Positions 1-13,014 of a DNA stretch of 64,000 nt are shown here, in pieces. The notes below the pieces were generated by a model. That model was not told the DNA's origin, searched no databases, and saw only the letters and a list, made by a program, of their open reading frames with translations. The stretch is from contig JARCOQ010000006.1 of assembly GCA_029207755.1 (NCBI GenBank), forward strand, positions 7,470,013 through 7,534,012, written 5' to 3'. How positions within the stretch are numbered: position 1 is the stretch's first letter; the number at the start of each line of letters is the position of its first letter. Origin of the DNA: Chamaea fasciata (taxonomy: Eukaryota > Chordata > Aves > Passeriformes > Sylviidae). The position numbers and the translations under genes were made by a program.

Positions 1-967
1 TGACGAGTTCAAAACCAGGATGAGTCTGCCAAATGTGATAGCATCAGCTGGTGGCATCATTTGTCATTGTTACAGGCAAATAAACCAGCAAGTTAATCAA
101 AGGGGATGAAAAATGAGGTGGTTTCAATTTTTGGAGTCCTGAATCCAAGTTTTTCTCCTTTCTTTTCATCAGTCTAGACCAAAATGCCAACAACACCAGC
201 TGCCCAGTAGGCACACATTCAAAAATCCAGTGTAGACAATGCATAGGCACATTCTCAGTTGTTAAAATCAAGGACAAACAGAAGGAGATATTACTAAGTA
301 GGAGACAAAGAGAGGAAAGAAAAGAATTCTCTGGAGAGTGCAGTTGAAGGAGATGAGAAGAAAGGCAACCACTGCTGCTCAGTCCAAGGTCCCTCAGTAT
401 CAAACTGACATGAGGTCTCTCTGGAAGGACAGAGTGGTGAAACCTGCTCTTTTAAGGACCCCTTGGACTACTTCACAAAAACAAGCGGAGATCAAAATCT
501 GAAAGTTTGTGAATCCTGTTTGTCAGCAGTATGTTCTCTGGAAGCTCAGTTCTGGGTTTTTGCTAATCCTAGCAGGATCCCAACTATCAGGTGTTGTTCC
601 ACCCCACAATCACTGCCCTTTGCTTGCAGACAGGAAGAGCTGCTTTCAAATCTTTGCTGTTAATAGGCCAGTGCTGATGTTCAGCAGAGCCAAATTAGAT
701 AAGAAGATAATTTATTTGGTCCAAAGGCATCTTTCTTAGATCCCTTTGGTGGAAAGACAGGAATATTTTCCCAGATGAAGACCTAGTGGATTTCATGTGG
801 TACCTCAAACTGCTACTACAGGCTCCCTAAAGCATAAAGGGTTCAGTCAAAGGGTCTCTTATCTTGTACAGACTCTGGCTTCTCTGAACCACTGTGAAGA
901 AATGATGCAGCCAGTGTGTCCAAGTCCATGGAGGTGTACAGGCACTCCAGAATGAATCTCCACAGTG

Positions 968-1190
968 ATCAGAGAACCACAGAATATCCTGAGCTTGAAG
1001 AAACCCATAAGGACCAATGAAGTCCAGCTCCTGACCCTGCACAGGACAGCCCTAAAATCCGAGGGTGTGCCTGAGAGAATTGTCCAAACACTACTTGAGC
1101 TCTGCCAGGCTGGTGCTGTGACCACTGCCCTGGGGAGCCTCTTCAGTGCCCAGCCACCCTCTGGGGGAAGAACCTTTTCCTAAGCCTGTT
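968..1190 (-). mobile_element. CR1 LINE 3' fragment
   Basis: Begins near ACCACAGAATATCC and runs through CCAGCTCCTGACCCTGCACAGGACA to GCCCAGCCACCCTCTGGG. This is the reverse complement of a CR1 3' end. About 220 bases, moderately diverged. Confidence 0.85.
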
Positions 1191-3869
1191 ACAACTGCAA
1201 AGCAAATGTATGAGCTGAAACCTTTTCATGATGTCTTATGGTCGACCCCAGAAAAAAACCAAGGTCTTCCAAGCCCACGGCCAACATCAGCAAGAACATC
1301 TCTCCTCATTCTGAATATTTTGAAGGCATCTTCTCATAATTCCCCCCCCCTAAATCCATCCCCCACTTCTTCTCCTAGCTAACTTCACTACAAATCCAGT
1401 CCCAATAGTCCTGAATTTACATGTATTTATAGGGAAGTGAAAGACTAAAAGTAAAACAGCATCTCCTGCACAGCTGTATCCTCATCCTCCACCCAACTGC
1501 CCTTACTCCAGCCACAAAAGCCCAAAAATCTATAATAGTTCTTATTCCTCCCACATTTTTCCCTTTCTTAAATTTCCCTCTCTTTAACACAAAAATCACA
1601 CTTTACTTTCACTGTCCCTTGACATGAAGTTTGTTTATGCAGGATCAGAACAGATAAGGGGGGAGGACCAGATGCTTCTCCACAGCCAGCTCTGACTCCT
1701 TTAAACTCCATATTCCTAGTATCCTCCCACTCAGAGATGGGCAGGTCTGGTCTGGGGGTTCAGATGGAGCCAGGTGAACTGCTCAGCATTGCACTTTGGA
1801 AGAAAACAGCTGTTTTCTTCAATATATGTGGAGTATCTTCCTCAACAGATGTAGAATAAATGGAGAACACAGTGAAATTCTCTTTGCTTAGAGCTTCCAC
1901 AGTTTTAGACTTTAGAGCTTTCTGCAGAAAAATCAGTGAAGACTCACCCCAGAACTAAACAACATCTGTGAAAAAAACACAAAATGGTAATTCAAACAAA
2001 AACAAAGACATCTCTTCCAGGACTTGATCTTATGTTCTCTGAGTTTGACCTTCTCTCCACTAATGTGTATGAAAATACCCTCGACAATGAAGCATTTCTT
2101 CGTAGGCAATTATCTTAATTTTTATTACACAGGAATTCCTTTTCCTGTCAGACGGGGTTTGGGTGAGCTGAGCACTGCATATGGCATCTCTAGTTCCTCC
2201 CAACAGATATCACAGTGGATGATCTCACAGAATGTGCATTTCCTCTGCACAAAATTTCAAAATGGGACCCCCTCCCTACAGATTTCCTATAGCCTAGAGG
2301 GAGGTTGCACCTGATTTGTCCCTCCATCTCAGTGAGAGCAGTGGCTGGACTTGCTGCAAGCTTTTAGGAAGCAAAGGTTGAGCCAGAATAGACAAACGCT
2401 CTTGTAATAAAGAAGGGGAAAGCAAGTATATGCTGGAAAGAAGAAATAAACTGCAAGAAAGAAGCAGCATGAAGGAAATTGGGTATCATAACTGGTAGAG
2501 TAGCATAGTTTTGTAGTTAGTAGGCATGACCAAGATGTCTTCTGTTTGCCTAAAATGCTGTGACCAGCAGTGGCTTAGTGCACACAATAGCAATTGGCCT
2601 CAGAGATCAAATCATCCAACAAGGCTCAAGGTCACCTCCTTTACCACTGAATATCTTGAGCTGGTGCCTATTAAGGGTTGTCTTTGTACCCCCAGGTTTG
2701 GCATGGCTGAGCACTGGTCATGGTCTCAGACCCCAAGTACCCTGTGCCAATGGCTCAGCACATGAGCATGTTCCCGTTCTGAAAGTAGAAACCAAACCAA
2801 AACCATGTGTCATCTTGCCAAAACTCACAACTCCACCCTAAATCTTATGACCTTTGGAACCTCAGATGCTAGCAGCAAGTCTTTCACCTCTACCTGGAAG
2901 GAAATCCACGGTGGAGAGCACTCCGCCCCAAATGCCCATGCAAAAAGGGAAATGGAGCCTGTTTTCTTACCAATGAGCTCTCAGCCCCACTGAAGAGAGC
3001 CGTTGTGAGGTGACTGCATTATAAAAGTTGTTAAGACCTCTTCCAGACCATAAAATATGCAGCAAAACAGAGTGCCAAATACCAGTCCTCTCCATGGCCC
3101 AAGACAAAGAGCTGCCCTGCAAAGCATTAATCCCTGCAGCTGCCTTGAACTATTCATGTCTCTTGGCTTTACGTAAGGAGCCATTCCATTCTAGCTACCA
3201 GTCTCTCCAAAACAGAGATTTGCAGAGCCTTTAACACAATTGAAGGTCATTCTGTGAACAGAAAATCCAAAGGTTTGAATGGGAGGCTGTGACTCAGCAG
3301 AGAAGGCCAGACTATTTATCTTCAGTGGGGAGTAAGTTTACCCAAAAATGCAGTTATGATTGTTTCTCCCTTACATCCATCAACACCCCTTTCTTTCATC
3401 CAGCAGCTTCATGGGTAGTACATTCACTTGGTCACATGAGGGACCTTGCTTCGATTTCCTTCTCTTCCTGAGGCAATCTGAACCTCTCCCATCTTCCTGC
3501 CTCAAACCACAAGACCACAAGACAGAGATTCACAATTAAGCATTTCCAAAGCCCCATGGGTTGAATTATTGAGGTCAGCACTGCAGGGGCAGCATGCTGT
3601 CCCCTAAACCGGCCACACGCCACCTCCTGCTGCTGGGGATGACAGGGCCCAGCTTCAGCTGTCCCCAGGGGAAGGTGAGCTGTAGAAAACTCAAAAGCAG
3701 CTGCAGAAATGTGGAAAGCATCATGGTTTGCTGAGCTCTGTGCAAAATACACTCTCAGTCTAGATACAGGCTGCAATGTGCCATCTGAGTCACCCTATTC
3801 AAGGCCTCTGGTGGGATTTTTCATTTTCTCTTACTGACACTATTAAACTTTTCATGCATCAACATGAAT

Positions 3870-3980
3870 ATGCCATGGACAGGGTGTCCCTTTCCATGGC
3901 ATCCTTGGATGGTGGCAGAGGAGTTGGAACTACATGACCTTTAAGGTTTCTTCCAACACAAACCGTTCTATGATTCCATG
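3870..3980 (+). mobile_element. CR1 LINE 3' terminus
   Basis: About 110 bases ending TTGGAACTACATGACCTTTAAGG, TTCCAACACAAACCGTTCTATGATTCCATG. This is the characteristic CR1 end with its degenerate 8-base terminal motif. Confidence 0.85.
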
Positions 3981-4772
3981 AATATTGGGAAATTTAATCT
4001 ACAGGCTGGAGAGAAAGCCATGGGCTCTCCTTCTATAGCAGAAAAGAAGGATAGGGTATTATCATACAAAGCTCTAAGATGTAGATTTGAAGAACATCCT
4101 CTGCCTGAAGATAAAACATTTTTCTTTAAACCGAAGGGACATTTTGGCTTGACACTAGAATGCTTTTTTTTTGTTTGTTTCTTGGGTTATTGAAATAAAG
4201 TTACAAATTTAAGCTTGGCCAGAGCAAGACCTAAATTTTTTACAAATGTTGGGTTCTGTAGCTAAGGCATACAAACAAACAAAAATTTATCTGTTTCTCA
4301 CAGCTCAGCTTCTCATCCCAATAAAACATCTTTTTCCAAACCACTAGTTTTCAGTGGATATGAGATGCTGCCTTTGGTGTTTGCTTATTTGAAGGCCAGG
4401 GGACCTCTGCTTAAAAACAACAAGAAGAAATTCAGCCTAGTGACAAGAAGCTCATGTTTCTGGCACAAAAAGCAAAAGCAACAGGTGCATAATAGCACCT
4501 TCAGGTGGCAGCTTGTGACAAGATTTGTAATAGTGAAAATCATTGCACCAGCATCCAGTCCTCATCTCACTTATTTTAAGCCCAAAAAAGGCAAAATGAG
4601 AGGCTGTGATGCTGTACTTCAGCCGGGGTAGATTACATGAAGGGGCCTAGTAGGCGAAAGACTCTGGAAGAGAAATCCCCAACTTCCACCCAGCATGGTT
4701 CCTCTAATTTGCCTAAACCATTCCCCAGGATGCCCAGCTCACACCTTTGGATGAGCATTGAAGACTCCTAGG

Positions 4773-4867
4773 ACAAAAAACAAAGACAAACAAAAACAAC
4801 AAACCAAAACAAAACAAAAATACCAAACCCAAAACAAAACAACAACAACAACACAAAAAAAAAAAAA
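4773..4867. repeat. A-rich (CAAAA)n tract
   Basis: About 95 bases of A with scattered C, in AAAAC and AAC units, ending in a pure A run. Low complexity. Confidence 0.9.
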
Positions 4868-5428
4868 CATAAGCCACTAAGAGCTGGCAAGATTAAGCTA
4901 ATTTGTCCTTCCCTGTGAGTCATCGAAGTATTTTTAAATGAACTTTGAATAACAGAGCCCTCTTCTCTTATTCTGCCCGTGTGGTAGATGAGAGCTTTTG
5001 TCCTCAGGCAATGTCTTATGGGCATCATTCTGAACAGGCAGCAAAAATAAAGTTGCTCCATTAGCAAAGGGACTTGTTTTCCCCACCACTCTGGTCCAGT
5101 CTGTCCCAAAGCCCCTAATGGCTCTGGTGGCCTTGCTTGCAAATGCTATGATGAAATACTACCAAATCCTGGCTACCAAGCCCATCCCACACCAGTTTTA
5201 TGTGGCAGCAAGTCCTCACTTTAGAGGCTCCCAGAAGTTTAATGTGCAGTGACTGAAATAACCTGTCTGCTTGGTTAGACAATTGGCTAGACAATTGGTT
5301 AGACAAAATGGCTCAGACAATTACAGATCCATTGGGATTCTCAGAGCGGTGGGGTGCATAGAAACCAGTCTACATTGAGCCATCAGCTGTGAAAGCATTT
5401 TCACTCCTAAATATGTGAATGAATATGG

Positions 5429-5459
5429 GGTGGGGGAGGGGGGGGGGAAAAAAAAAACA
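5429..5459. repeat. G-run then A-run
   Basis: GGGGTGGGGGAGG followed by a run of G and then a run of A. Low-complexity purine tract. Confidence 0.9.
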
Positions 5460-7045
5460 GGTCAGTGATTTTCCAATTATTATGACATTTTAAATTCAGT
5501 TTTTGGGTATGTTACTGACAGCAGCTGGACACACTGAAATGTCAGGCATGTTGGTGCAGGCTCATGTTTCCTGTGTGCCAGCTCCAGTGGGGTTAGAGAT
5601 GATGTCATTCCAAAGACCCCAAAATAGGGGTTACTAACTGGAGAATGCTTTACACTGTCATGTGTCAGCACACCCAAGTGTAACAGTATATTATGTAACC
5701 TGGTCTTAGAGAGATAACCACATTTAGGGTTATACATCAGCAATTGGAGAAAAGTGTCTTTTGGAGTCCTTCCCCAGCATGGTCAAAGAACAATTAGAAA
5801 GAGGATGTAAAAAGAGCAAAATAACCCCCCAGACAGATATATTTTTTAAAGTACTGCAACAATGGATTTTGAACTGAACAGAATTTAAAATATTTGGAGC
5901 AGCAGGCCTAATGAAACATATTTTCCTGAAGACTTTCCCCTACAACTTTTCCCCTTTTTCCCAGGACAGGAAAGACAAGGTCAGCAGTACACTTTGCACT
6001 GTCCAGCAGTGGAGGGGCCTGTGGCCTCATTCTGGGGGCCAAGTCACTGTCCCCCCCGCCAGCAGTTTGCACAAATCCACTAAAAACCCAAACTATTTAT
6101 GAGGCCACCTTGCCTTTGCCAAATTTTGTTGACCAAGTGATTCAGGTGAAAGTAATGACTGGATGGCAGAGTGTTTGCTGAGGAAAGAGAAAGAACCAAA
6201 GATGGAATGAAACATACCCAAAATACTTGGAAAGACCCTTGGTCTTTGATCTGGCCACAGGCAACGTGACTTGTGCAACAGGGTGCTTACAAGAGCAGAC
6301 AGTACTGAAATCCATGGGCAGGGACACAATTCAGTAATGTTTCACTGATGTGCAACCCTCCAGCCTGTTCCATCCAAACTTACAGGGATGCAGGACTGAG
6401 CTGCACTCAGCTACAAGCCCAAACCTGAATTCTGTTAGCAAAGGTATTGGAAATCAGCAGCAGATTTTGAAATTCTGGGTAGCATAGGCTTCAGTTAGAC
6501 AACTTCAAGTGGAGGTGCAAACCTCATGTGGTGGGTGGAGATGTTGCTCATCTGCTCCGTTCTTCTGGCTAATATTCTGAATTCTCCAGAAATGCATCAA
6601 CCAAAGGCACTTTTTAAGCCTCTGTGGCAGAGAGTGAATATCAATCCCCCACAGCCCAACACCCTTGGGGTTTGGGCTTTTTGTGTTTTGGGGTTTGCTG
6701 CTGAACATCTGTAAAAAAAAACAAACACTGTGCTACTGTGGGGAAAGCAGTACTTGAGCTACTCCTGGAAATACAAATGCAGATTTCTGCTGGAAGAGAG
6801 CAAGGGTGTAATCCCCATGGATTTTCCACCTGATCAAACCAATTCCAAGGCAAAGTTCAACCACCATATCTCAGAGCTGGAAACATTTCAGCTGATCAGA
6901 CTTCTTGGGGTCACAGGCTGTGTTTGCCTTTCCTTGGCTTTACCTCCTCACTGCTCTTCTTGTTCTTACTACCACTCCTTGTATTCCCCTTCCCCAGCCC
7001 AGTCTCTTTCCTAGCTCTCATGTTTGTATCAAAACAAGGACTGCA

Positions 7046-8158
7046 CCCAAAGAAGTGTGACCAGCAAGTTGAGGGAGGGGATTCTGCCCCTCTGCTCTGC
7101 TTTTTTGAGATCCCACTGGAGTGCTATGTTCAGCTCTGGGACCCCCAACATAGAAGGATGTGGACCTGTTGGAGCAAGTCCAAAGGAAGCCATGGGAATG
7201 CCCAGAGGGGTGGAGCATCTACCCTATGGAGACAGGCTGAAACAGGTGAGCTTGTTCAGCCCGAAGAAGCCTCTGGGGAGACTTTCTAGAACCTGCCAGT
7301 ACCTAAAGGGGCTACAGGAGAGCTGGAGAGGGACTTTTGACAAGGGCATGTTATAACAGAACAAGGGAGAATGGCTTCAAACTAAAGTAGAGCAGGTTAA
7401 GATTAGATATTAGGAAAAAAAACCTTTACTGTGAGAGTGGTGAGACCTTGTCACAGGCTGCCCAGAGAAGTTTTGGATTCTCCATCCCTGGAAGCGTTCA
7501 AAGCCAGGTTGGCTGGGACTTGGAGCAACCTGGTCTAGTGGGTGGCATCCGTGCCCATGGCAGGGGCTTGGAACTATATCATTGTCCTGGGTTGAAGTAT
7601 ATTCTATCACCATCTTCATGAACTGTTGAAACCAGGTGAGGCGGTGCTCCCTGCCTCCTCCACCCTCCACTCTGGCTTATCTTCTGTTAATGGGCCCATC
7701 AGCACCTTTGCTACACAGCTCACAGATAACCCCCTCCTGGACTACCTCCTGTTAATGGGCCCATCAGGCCTTATCACATGACTCACCATCCCATTGTGAG
7801 ATGCTCTGCCCAGAGGGAGGAACCAAGCATTCCAGCCTGGATATAAGCTGAGACTCTGAACACCAGAGGGGCGCTTACCCACTGGATTCCCAGAGGACCC
7901 GAGCTACCAGACCTTTCTACAGGATCACTGCTTCAGGAAGACCACCTCATCTGGACTGCTTCCATCACTATGCTCAGGTTGTATTCTGACTCTGTCAGTG
8001 GTCTTTTGTATTATTGCATCGATTTTATTTTACTTTCTTTCCTTTTTTTTTCCTATTAAATTGTATCTCTGACTTGGAGCCTCTCATTTGTTTTGCCTTC
8101 AAACTACTACAATCATCTTTAAGGTCCCTTCCAACCCAAACTATTTTATGATTCTATG
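7046..8158 (+). mobile_element. CR1 LINE 3' fragment, split by the solo LTR
   Basis: CR1 sequence in plus orientation starts near AAGAAGTGTGACCAGC and runs through the typical 3' part (TGGAGCA, GACAGGCTGA, GGCTGCCCAGAGAAG, CCATGGCAGGGGCTTGGAACTA). It stops at 7582, then resumes at 8112-8158 with CTTTAAGGTCCCTTCCAACC and the terminal ATTCTATG. It is 5'-truncated as usual for CR1. It is older than the LTR that split it. Confidence 0.9.
7583..8111 (+). mobile_element. Solo retroviral LTR inserted in a CR1 element
   Basis: A 529-bp element begins TGTCCTGGGTTG and ends CAAACTACTACA, with the TG...CA termini of an LTR. It is flanked by the 5-bp direct repeat ATCAT (7578-7582 and 8112-8116). It interrupts a CR1 whose two halves rejoin exactly across it. 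Inside are a TATA-like TATAAG (7842-7847), an ATTAAA signal (8055-8060) followed by a short R/U5-like end, and a 19-base sequence CTGTTAATGGGCCCATCAG present twice (7684-7702 and 7749-7767), probably a duplicated U3 element. The 5-bp duplication and the TGTCCTGG start fit avian ERVL-like LTRs, an inference from general knowledge. No internal retroviral genes are present. Confidence 0.88.
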
Positions 8159-8463
8159 GTGATTACCTCTCGGCTGGGTCCTTTTCACAGCCTTTCTTAA
8201 CATGGAAGGGAAACTAAAGGTTTTACATCCAGTCTCTGGGCTCATTCCTGCATGGGAGACTGCAGCAGTTCCCCCAAAATGGGCTGCTCTCCTCTCCAAA
8301 ATCACAACTCAGCCTCCTTTCCAGCAGAAGACAACAGCTGAGCCTCACACTGTGGGGTTGATGTGAGCATTGCTGGCAAACTCCCAACCCAGTGTCACAC
8401 TGTTATTAAAACGTGCCTCACGCTCAGCCAGCAAAGTCCTGGGTTGTTTTGGGTTCCACAGTC

Positions 8464-8487
8464 GCTGCTGCTGCTGCTGCTGCTGCT
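8464..8487. repeat. (GCT)8 trinucleotide repeat
   Basis: Eight perfect GCT units (CAG class on the minus strand), followed by GTT GCT. Not inside a supported gene; the open frames across it are coincidental. Confidence 0.95.
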
Positions 8488-8819
8488 GTTGCTGAGCATT
8501 TTGCAAATATCTGATGATACTGCCCCTCTCCTGCAGGCACGGCCATATAATTAGTCAAAAACGTGATGGAAGCAAAGATAAAGAGAAAACAAGGGTAGAT
8601 CTGGCACAGAGCCTGTTGCTCTCTTCCTTTGTTTATAATATGTGCAAGGGAAAAAAAGCAGAGGAGAAGGAAGGATTTTGTGTATTTGTGGTGCACGCAG
8701 GTCTCGCAGCATTATTAAAGGCTAATTTGATGATCTGTAGTTTTACATTCTGTTCTTCCCAAGATCTGTGAAAAAGTACATGGGATAGGCAAAAAACATA
8801 GTGCAAGGGGACTCTAAAT

Positions 8820-9690
8820 CTCTCTCCAAAGACAATTGACTGCTGTGATCATTCAGTAATAATGAGTTGGTGTTTGCACACTAGCCCGACCGCAGAATAT
8901 GCTGAACACGTTATCATAAGCTCCAAGCTCCCTGAAACCTGATCGTGCTTCAAAACACGCCGCGTTCCTCCTTGTGAGGAGCGCCGCTTGCTTTCTTATC
9001 CTCTGCCTCCAAATTTCAGTATTATTTTAAAGCTATAATTGAATTTCAATCCTCTGTGTGTGTGTGTGTGAAGAAAGGAAACACTTCTCCCAAGATTTAC
9101 TGCATGTCTGTTACTGTGTGGGCTGTTTTGACTCTGCAGCGTAGCACAGACCATGCAAACCGCGCACTATTGGAATCGGTTCAAACTTTTACAGTCCTTC
9201 AAATTGGGGCTGGAGCCGGAGAGGAAATACTAAAATCCTGTATATACAACTTCTGTCTGTGAGGGGGAGAGAAATTCCATGAAAATTAAGAACTCAATGA
9301 TGTATAAATTTATATTCTGTTTAAAGGGTGGGTTGAGTTTTTTACTTTTTTTTTTCTTTTCTCTTTTGAGTATTTCTCCTTTTTTCTGTTGAAAAAACAA
9401 TTGAACTCTTATATAAGGAAATCCAGGATCTTTAAATAACACTCGGTCCTGTGAGCTGGTGGCAGAATAGGGGCTCAATCTTTTTAAGCCAAGCCATCTA
9501 ATTAGCATGTGAGCCAAGTTTTATGAAGGTGAGTCAGTTCAGATGTGTTGCTCCTGAGAAAGTCCTGCCAATTTCTCTTAATGGCATGTGCTGTGAGTAA
9601 TTAAACCGGATTCTGCAATCAGCATATTGTCCTTCCTGGCTGCAAACAGCCGCCAGCAGCCTACAGTCAACAGGCCCATCCACAGCAGCT
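8820..9690. promoter_or_regulatory. Candidate conserved non-coding (enhancer-like) block
   Basis: Unique, non-repetitive sequence with retained CpGs and clustered transcription-factor-like words. These include GATA-type TTATCA and CTTATCC, homeobox-type CTAATTAGC (9498-9506) and GTAATTAAAC, and a CACGTTATCATAAG stretch. It also has a GT dinucleotide run near 9055 and a T-rich patch near 9345. No coding frame is credible. Conservation is an inference from its texture. Confidence 0.35.
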
Positions 9691-12600
9691 CCTGCCTGGC
9701 AGGGACTGGGAAGGCCCATGGGCAGGATGGGAGGAGGAGATGCTCAGGATGCTTTTGTCACCCTCTAATGGCCTTGCCCTAAAGAGCATTTCAGTACAAA
9801 ACCCAATTCAAATATAATAACCTCATCTTGGGCTTCTCCATCCTACCAGCACAGCGCCCAGTGCCTGGTATCCAAGTGGCTCCACTCCACCAGTACAGTC
9901 CTAGCACAGCACTGATTTTGGAAACAAGGACATCATGACCTGCCCTTGTTGGCTTTCCAAAGGGACCTCACAGCCTCCCCAGCTACTGCATGTGGCTCTC
10001 ATCCACAAGGAAGCTGCTCTAAGTGGGACTATTCCCATATTGTTTCCATTATCTTTTTATGACTGTCATGTGGACAGGGGAAAAGGGGAGGCGGGAGGAG
10101 ACAAATAAGAGGGAAAGAGAAGCAGGATGTCAAGTTCTGCCTTTTAGGAGGGAGCTGACAAAAATTCAACGGTCAGCTGCATCTAGCACATATTTGCAGA
10201 CACTGAAAATCTGAGTGAGCACAGGCAGCCCTGCAATGGGAAAGACCCAGTGCTGCCCTCAATTGCCACTTTACAGCCTCCCCTTGGAGGGAAGCAGGAA
10301 GGTTGTAACCTCCATCCCCCTTCATTTTTTCACTTTTTTTGTTTTGTCCCGGGCAAGTTGCTCTTGATCACACAGGTCAGGAGAAAGTAAGCACAACAGA
10401 TTGATAAATTGCTTTCTGCCTGGAAACCCTGATGTAGCTCCAGCAGGACGCGGTGCTCAGCCCCTCCTGATGCCACATCCTTCTGCTCCAGCAGTGACAC
10501 ACACGGCCCCATGGGTCACAGCACCATGATGAACATCTCACAGCAGTCTCCAGCACCGTGTGTGTTTGCAGCTCACATCCTCATGCATGCCCTTGCATGT
10601 CCCCAGACCCTCACAGGCCAAACCACCTTGTTCTCCATTCTGGTGACAAACATCTGACCCTGCTGAGTGCTGTCTGGAAAATAGGATAATTTTATTTCAT
10701 TTTGGCTCCCACTGGTGCTGATGGGTTAAAGCACTGCAGCTTGTCCTCATGTTGATGCCACCAGACTGGAGAAGAAGAGCTCATCTGTCCTACCCACATA
10801 GGTGTCCACACCACCAGGTTTTGTCTCTGCTGCACCAATCTCCAACAATCCCTGCTCTCCATCCACATGTTAAAATGTTTCTGAAGTTCATCCTTCTGCC
10901 AAAGGAGACTAAAATAAATCTCAAAAAACTGGTCAGTGAGCATAAGTTTGCTAACCTGGTCAGGGCAAGAAAGAACTGAAGAGTTCTGATCTGGTTGAGA
11001 ATCATGTGGTGATACCAGACTGCCTGTCAAAGGAAGAGATGAGAGACAGATGAAAAAGGGAAATCATTTTCTCCAAATACTATTCCTAGCAAAAACTGCA
11101 CTGGTGGAAGCTTTTTTCTGTAGCTGGTCTTTACTGTGATATTTCTTAGAGCTGTGAGTGAGAACCTCCCCTGAAGCCTCCAATACATGCTGAGATAAAA
11201 CATGCAGAGTTACTGCCTTTGTATTACGGCACAGACAAATCTCAAAGCAACGCATCACCTGCAAAGCGATTGCATCCAATCCTGCAACATGGCAGCACAC
11301 ATTGGATGCACATAACTAGTGTGGATTTTCTTGTCCATGTATGGTCACATTTCCATTGATGTTTTAACCTTCCCTCAAAATAAATAATTTTTATAATGGA
11401 ATTTTTTTTTGACCACAGAAAAACCATCAGACCTAAAATGCACACTGCAGTGCTTTATGGGAGCTTCAGTTTTCTCCTGGGCATTCCATTTTCTGCAGGG
11501 GCAAGAGATGTAGCCAGACTGCACTGAAAGAACAGTTTGAGACCAAAAAGGAGACAGTAGGATGGGCAACCAGGTGACTGAAACAAATTGGATCAGGAAA
11601 AGCAAATTACTGCTGCCACCCTCAGTTGCAGCAGATTCAGTTCCGTTTTGACAGACCCAAGAAGACTTCTGTTTTCATAAAAAATGTCTGCAAAAGAAAA
11701 ATCACGTTCAGGCAAGGACTCATTGTTTCCTTCCTTTCTGCTGAGTGATGACAGATCTCACAGAAGCCCTAAGCATAGGTGAAGTAGGAGAACCACATAA
11801 ATATAAGCTAAAATGCAGCTCTACTTCCTTCCCATGGAATACCGTCAGCCCTTGTAAACTCTGCAACGTGAGCAGCTGGTTCAGAGGCAGAGGGGAACAA
11901 TAAACAACGCAGGAAGCGATTGCTGGCATTGCTGGAGAAGGTCATAGGAAGCCAAAAAGCAGGGTCCCTGTGGTGCTATGGGCTGTGTGCTGAGTGTGTG
12001 CAGTCCCCAGCGAGGATAAAGGCCAAAGGTGTGATGAGAAACCAAAAAGAGGTGCAATAGCTGTCACAGGGTCACCTAATGCATCAGTGGCAAAGCCATG
12101 CTGTCCATCTCTTCACACCCTGTCCAGACAACTGTGTTTAAACACCCAAATAAGTAAAAGATGGGCAGAAACCTCTTTTTTCCACAGTTTGTGCCTCTTT
12201 TTCCACCCACATATCCCACCAAGACTAGAGAGAGTGGGACAGGCTTCAGTATATTCTTTTAAAAGCCATCTGGAGATAGATAGATAGAGAGTTCGCCACC
12301 TCGCCAGCTGTGTGACATGGGCAGAAGAGGCATCTCTGAATAGAAATACCAGTTTAGTCTCATGCTTGCACCACTTCTTAAACTTCTTGGAGAAAAAGTA
12401 AAACAGTTGGCTTTGGGAACTCTCACCAATGGGTCGTGCATGGTTTCTGAAGCACCAGCACATCTTCTTCCTCAGTTGTTAACCACGGCTTATGGGCACA
12501 GCAGTGTGACTCCAGCCCTGCTGCCTAGGATGTGCCAGCAGGGACATCAGCTGCTCAGGTTGCCCTGCAGCTCTTTGTTGGGTCTGCTCCTGCCACACTC

Positions 12601-12704
12601 AGCTCACTCTGCCCTGACACCCTGGGGCTGCCATGGGTGCCAGCCACTGCCAGGCCAGCTGAGATGTGTCTGCACATCTCTGCTCCCAAGGTAGTCATCT
12701 GCCA
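9691..12704. other. Intergenic
   Basis: Unique sequence between the candidate enhancer block and the CR1 pair. No exon or repeat recognised. Frames up to about 116 codons match nothing I know. Confidence 0.55.
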
Positions 12705-12985
12705 AAAAAGCTCATTTAGGCCACAGAACGAAAGCTGAGAGGAGACACGGTTGCTGTCTATAAATACATTGGGGCAAGCATCAGAGAGGCAGCTGAGCTA
12801 TTGAAGCTAAAAGACAATGTTGGCACCGGAACAAACGGGTATGAAGAGGCCAGGAATAAATTAAGCAAAAAATTAGAGAGAGAAAACAACCCTCTGAGAA
12901 GCTCTTCCCTGGAACAGGCTTCTAATAGGGACTACATGACAAAAAGTGGTTTTCAGTCAGATGGATCTGACTAAATTAGTGAAGA
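12705..12985 (+). mobile_element. Old CR1 LINE fragment
   Basis: Contains GTTGCTGTCTATAAATACATTGGGG, GAGCTATTGAAGCTAAAAGACAATGTTGGCAC and the CTCTGAGAAGCTCTTCC region, which match the 3' part of older CR1 families. Diverged, plus orientation. A second CR1 in the opposite orientation follows directly. Confidence 0.7.
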
Positions 12986-13014
12986 TGTGGGGTGGGCATG
13001 GGGGGGCCTGTACA

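Larger units (their letters stand above)
1..7045. other. Intergenic, left end
   Basis: Apart from two CR1 fragments (968-1190, 3870-3980), an A-rich tract and a G/A tract, this is unique sequence without a recognisable exon, RNA gene or promoter on either strand. Near 5273-5325 the words TAGACAATTGG and AGACAATT recur, suggesting a small decayed tandem repeat. Confidence 0.6.

Noticed and set aside
5273..5325. TAGACAATTGG repeats as a CRISPR-like or satellite array
   Set aside because: Only two or three imperfect copies with irregular spacing in a vertebrate genome. A decayed microsatellite-like repeat is enough to explain it.
8464..8487. GCT repeat as a polyalanine or polyleucine coding repeat
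   Set aside because: The frames around it lack splice signals or homology, and the repeat is short.
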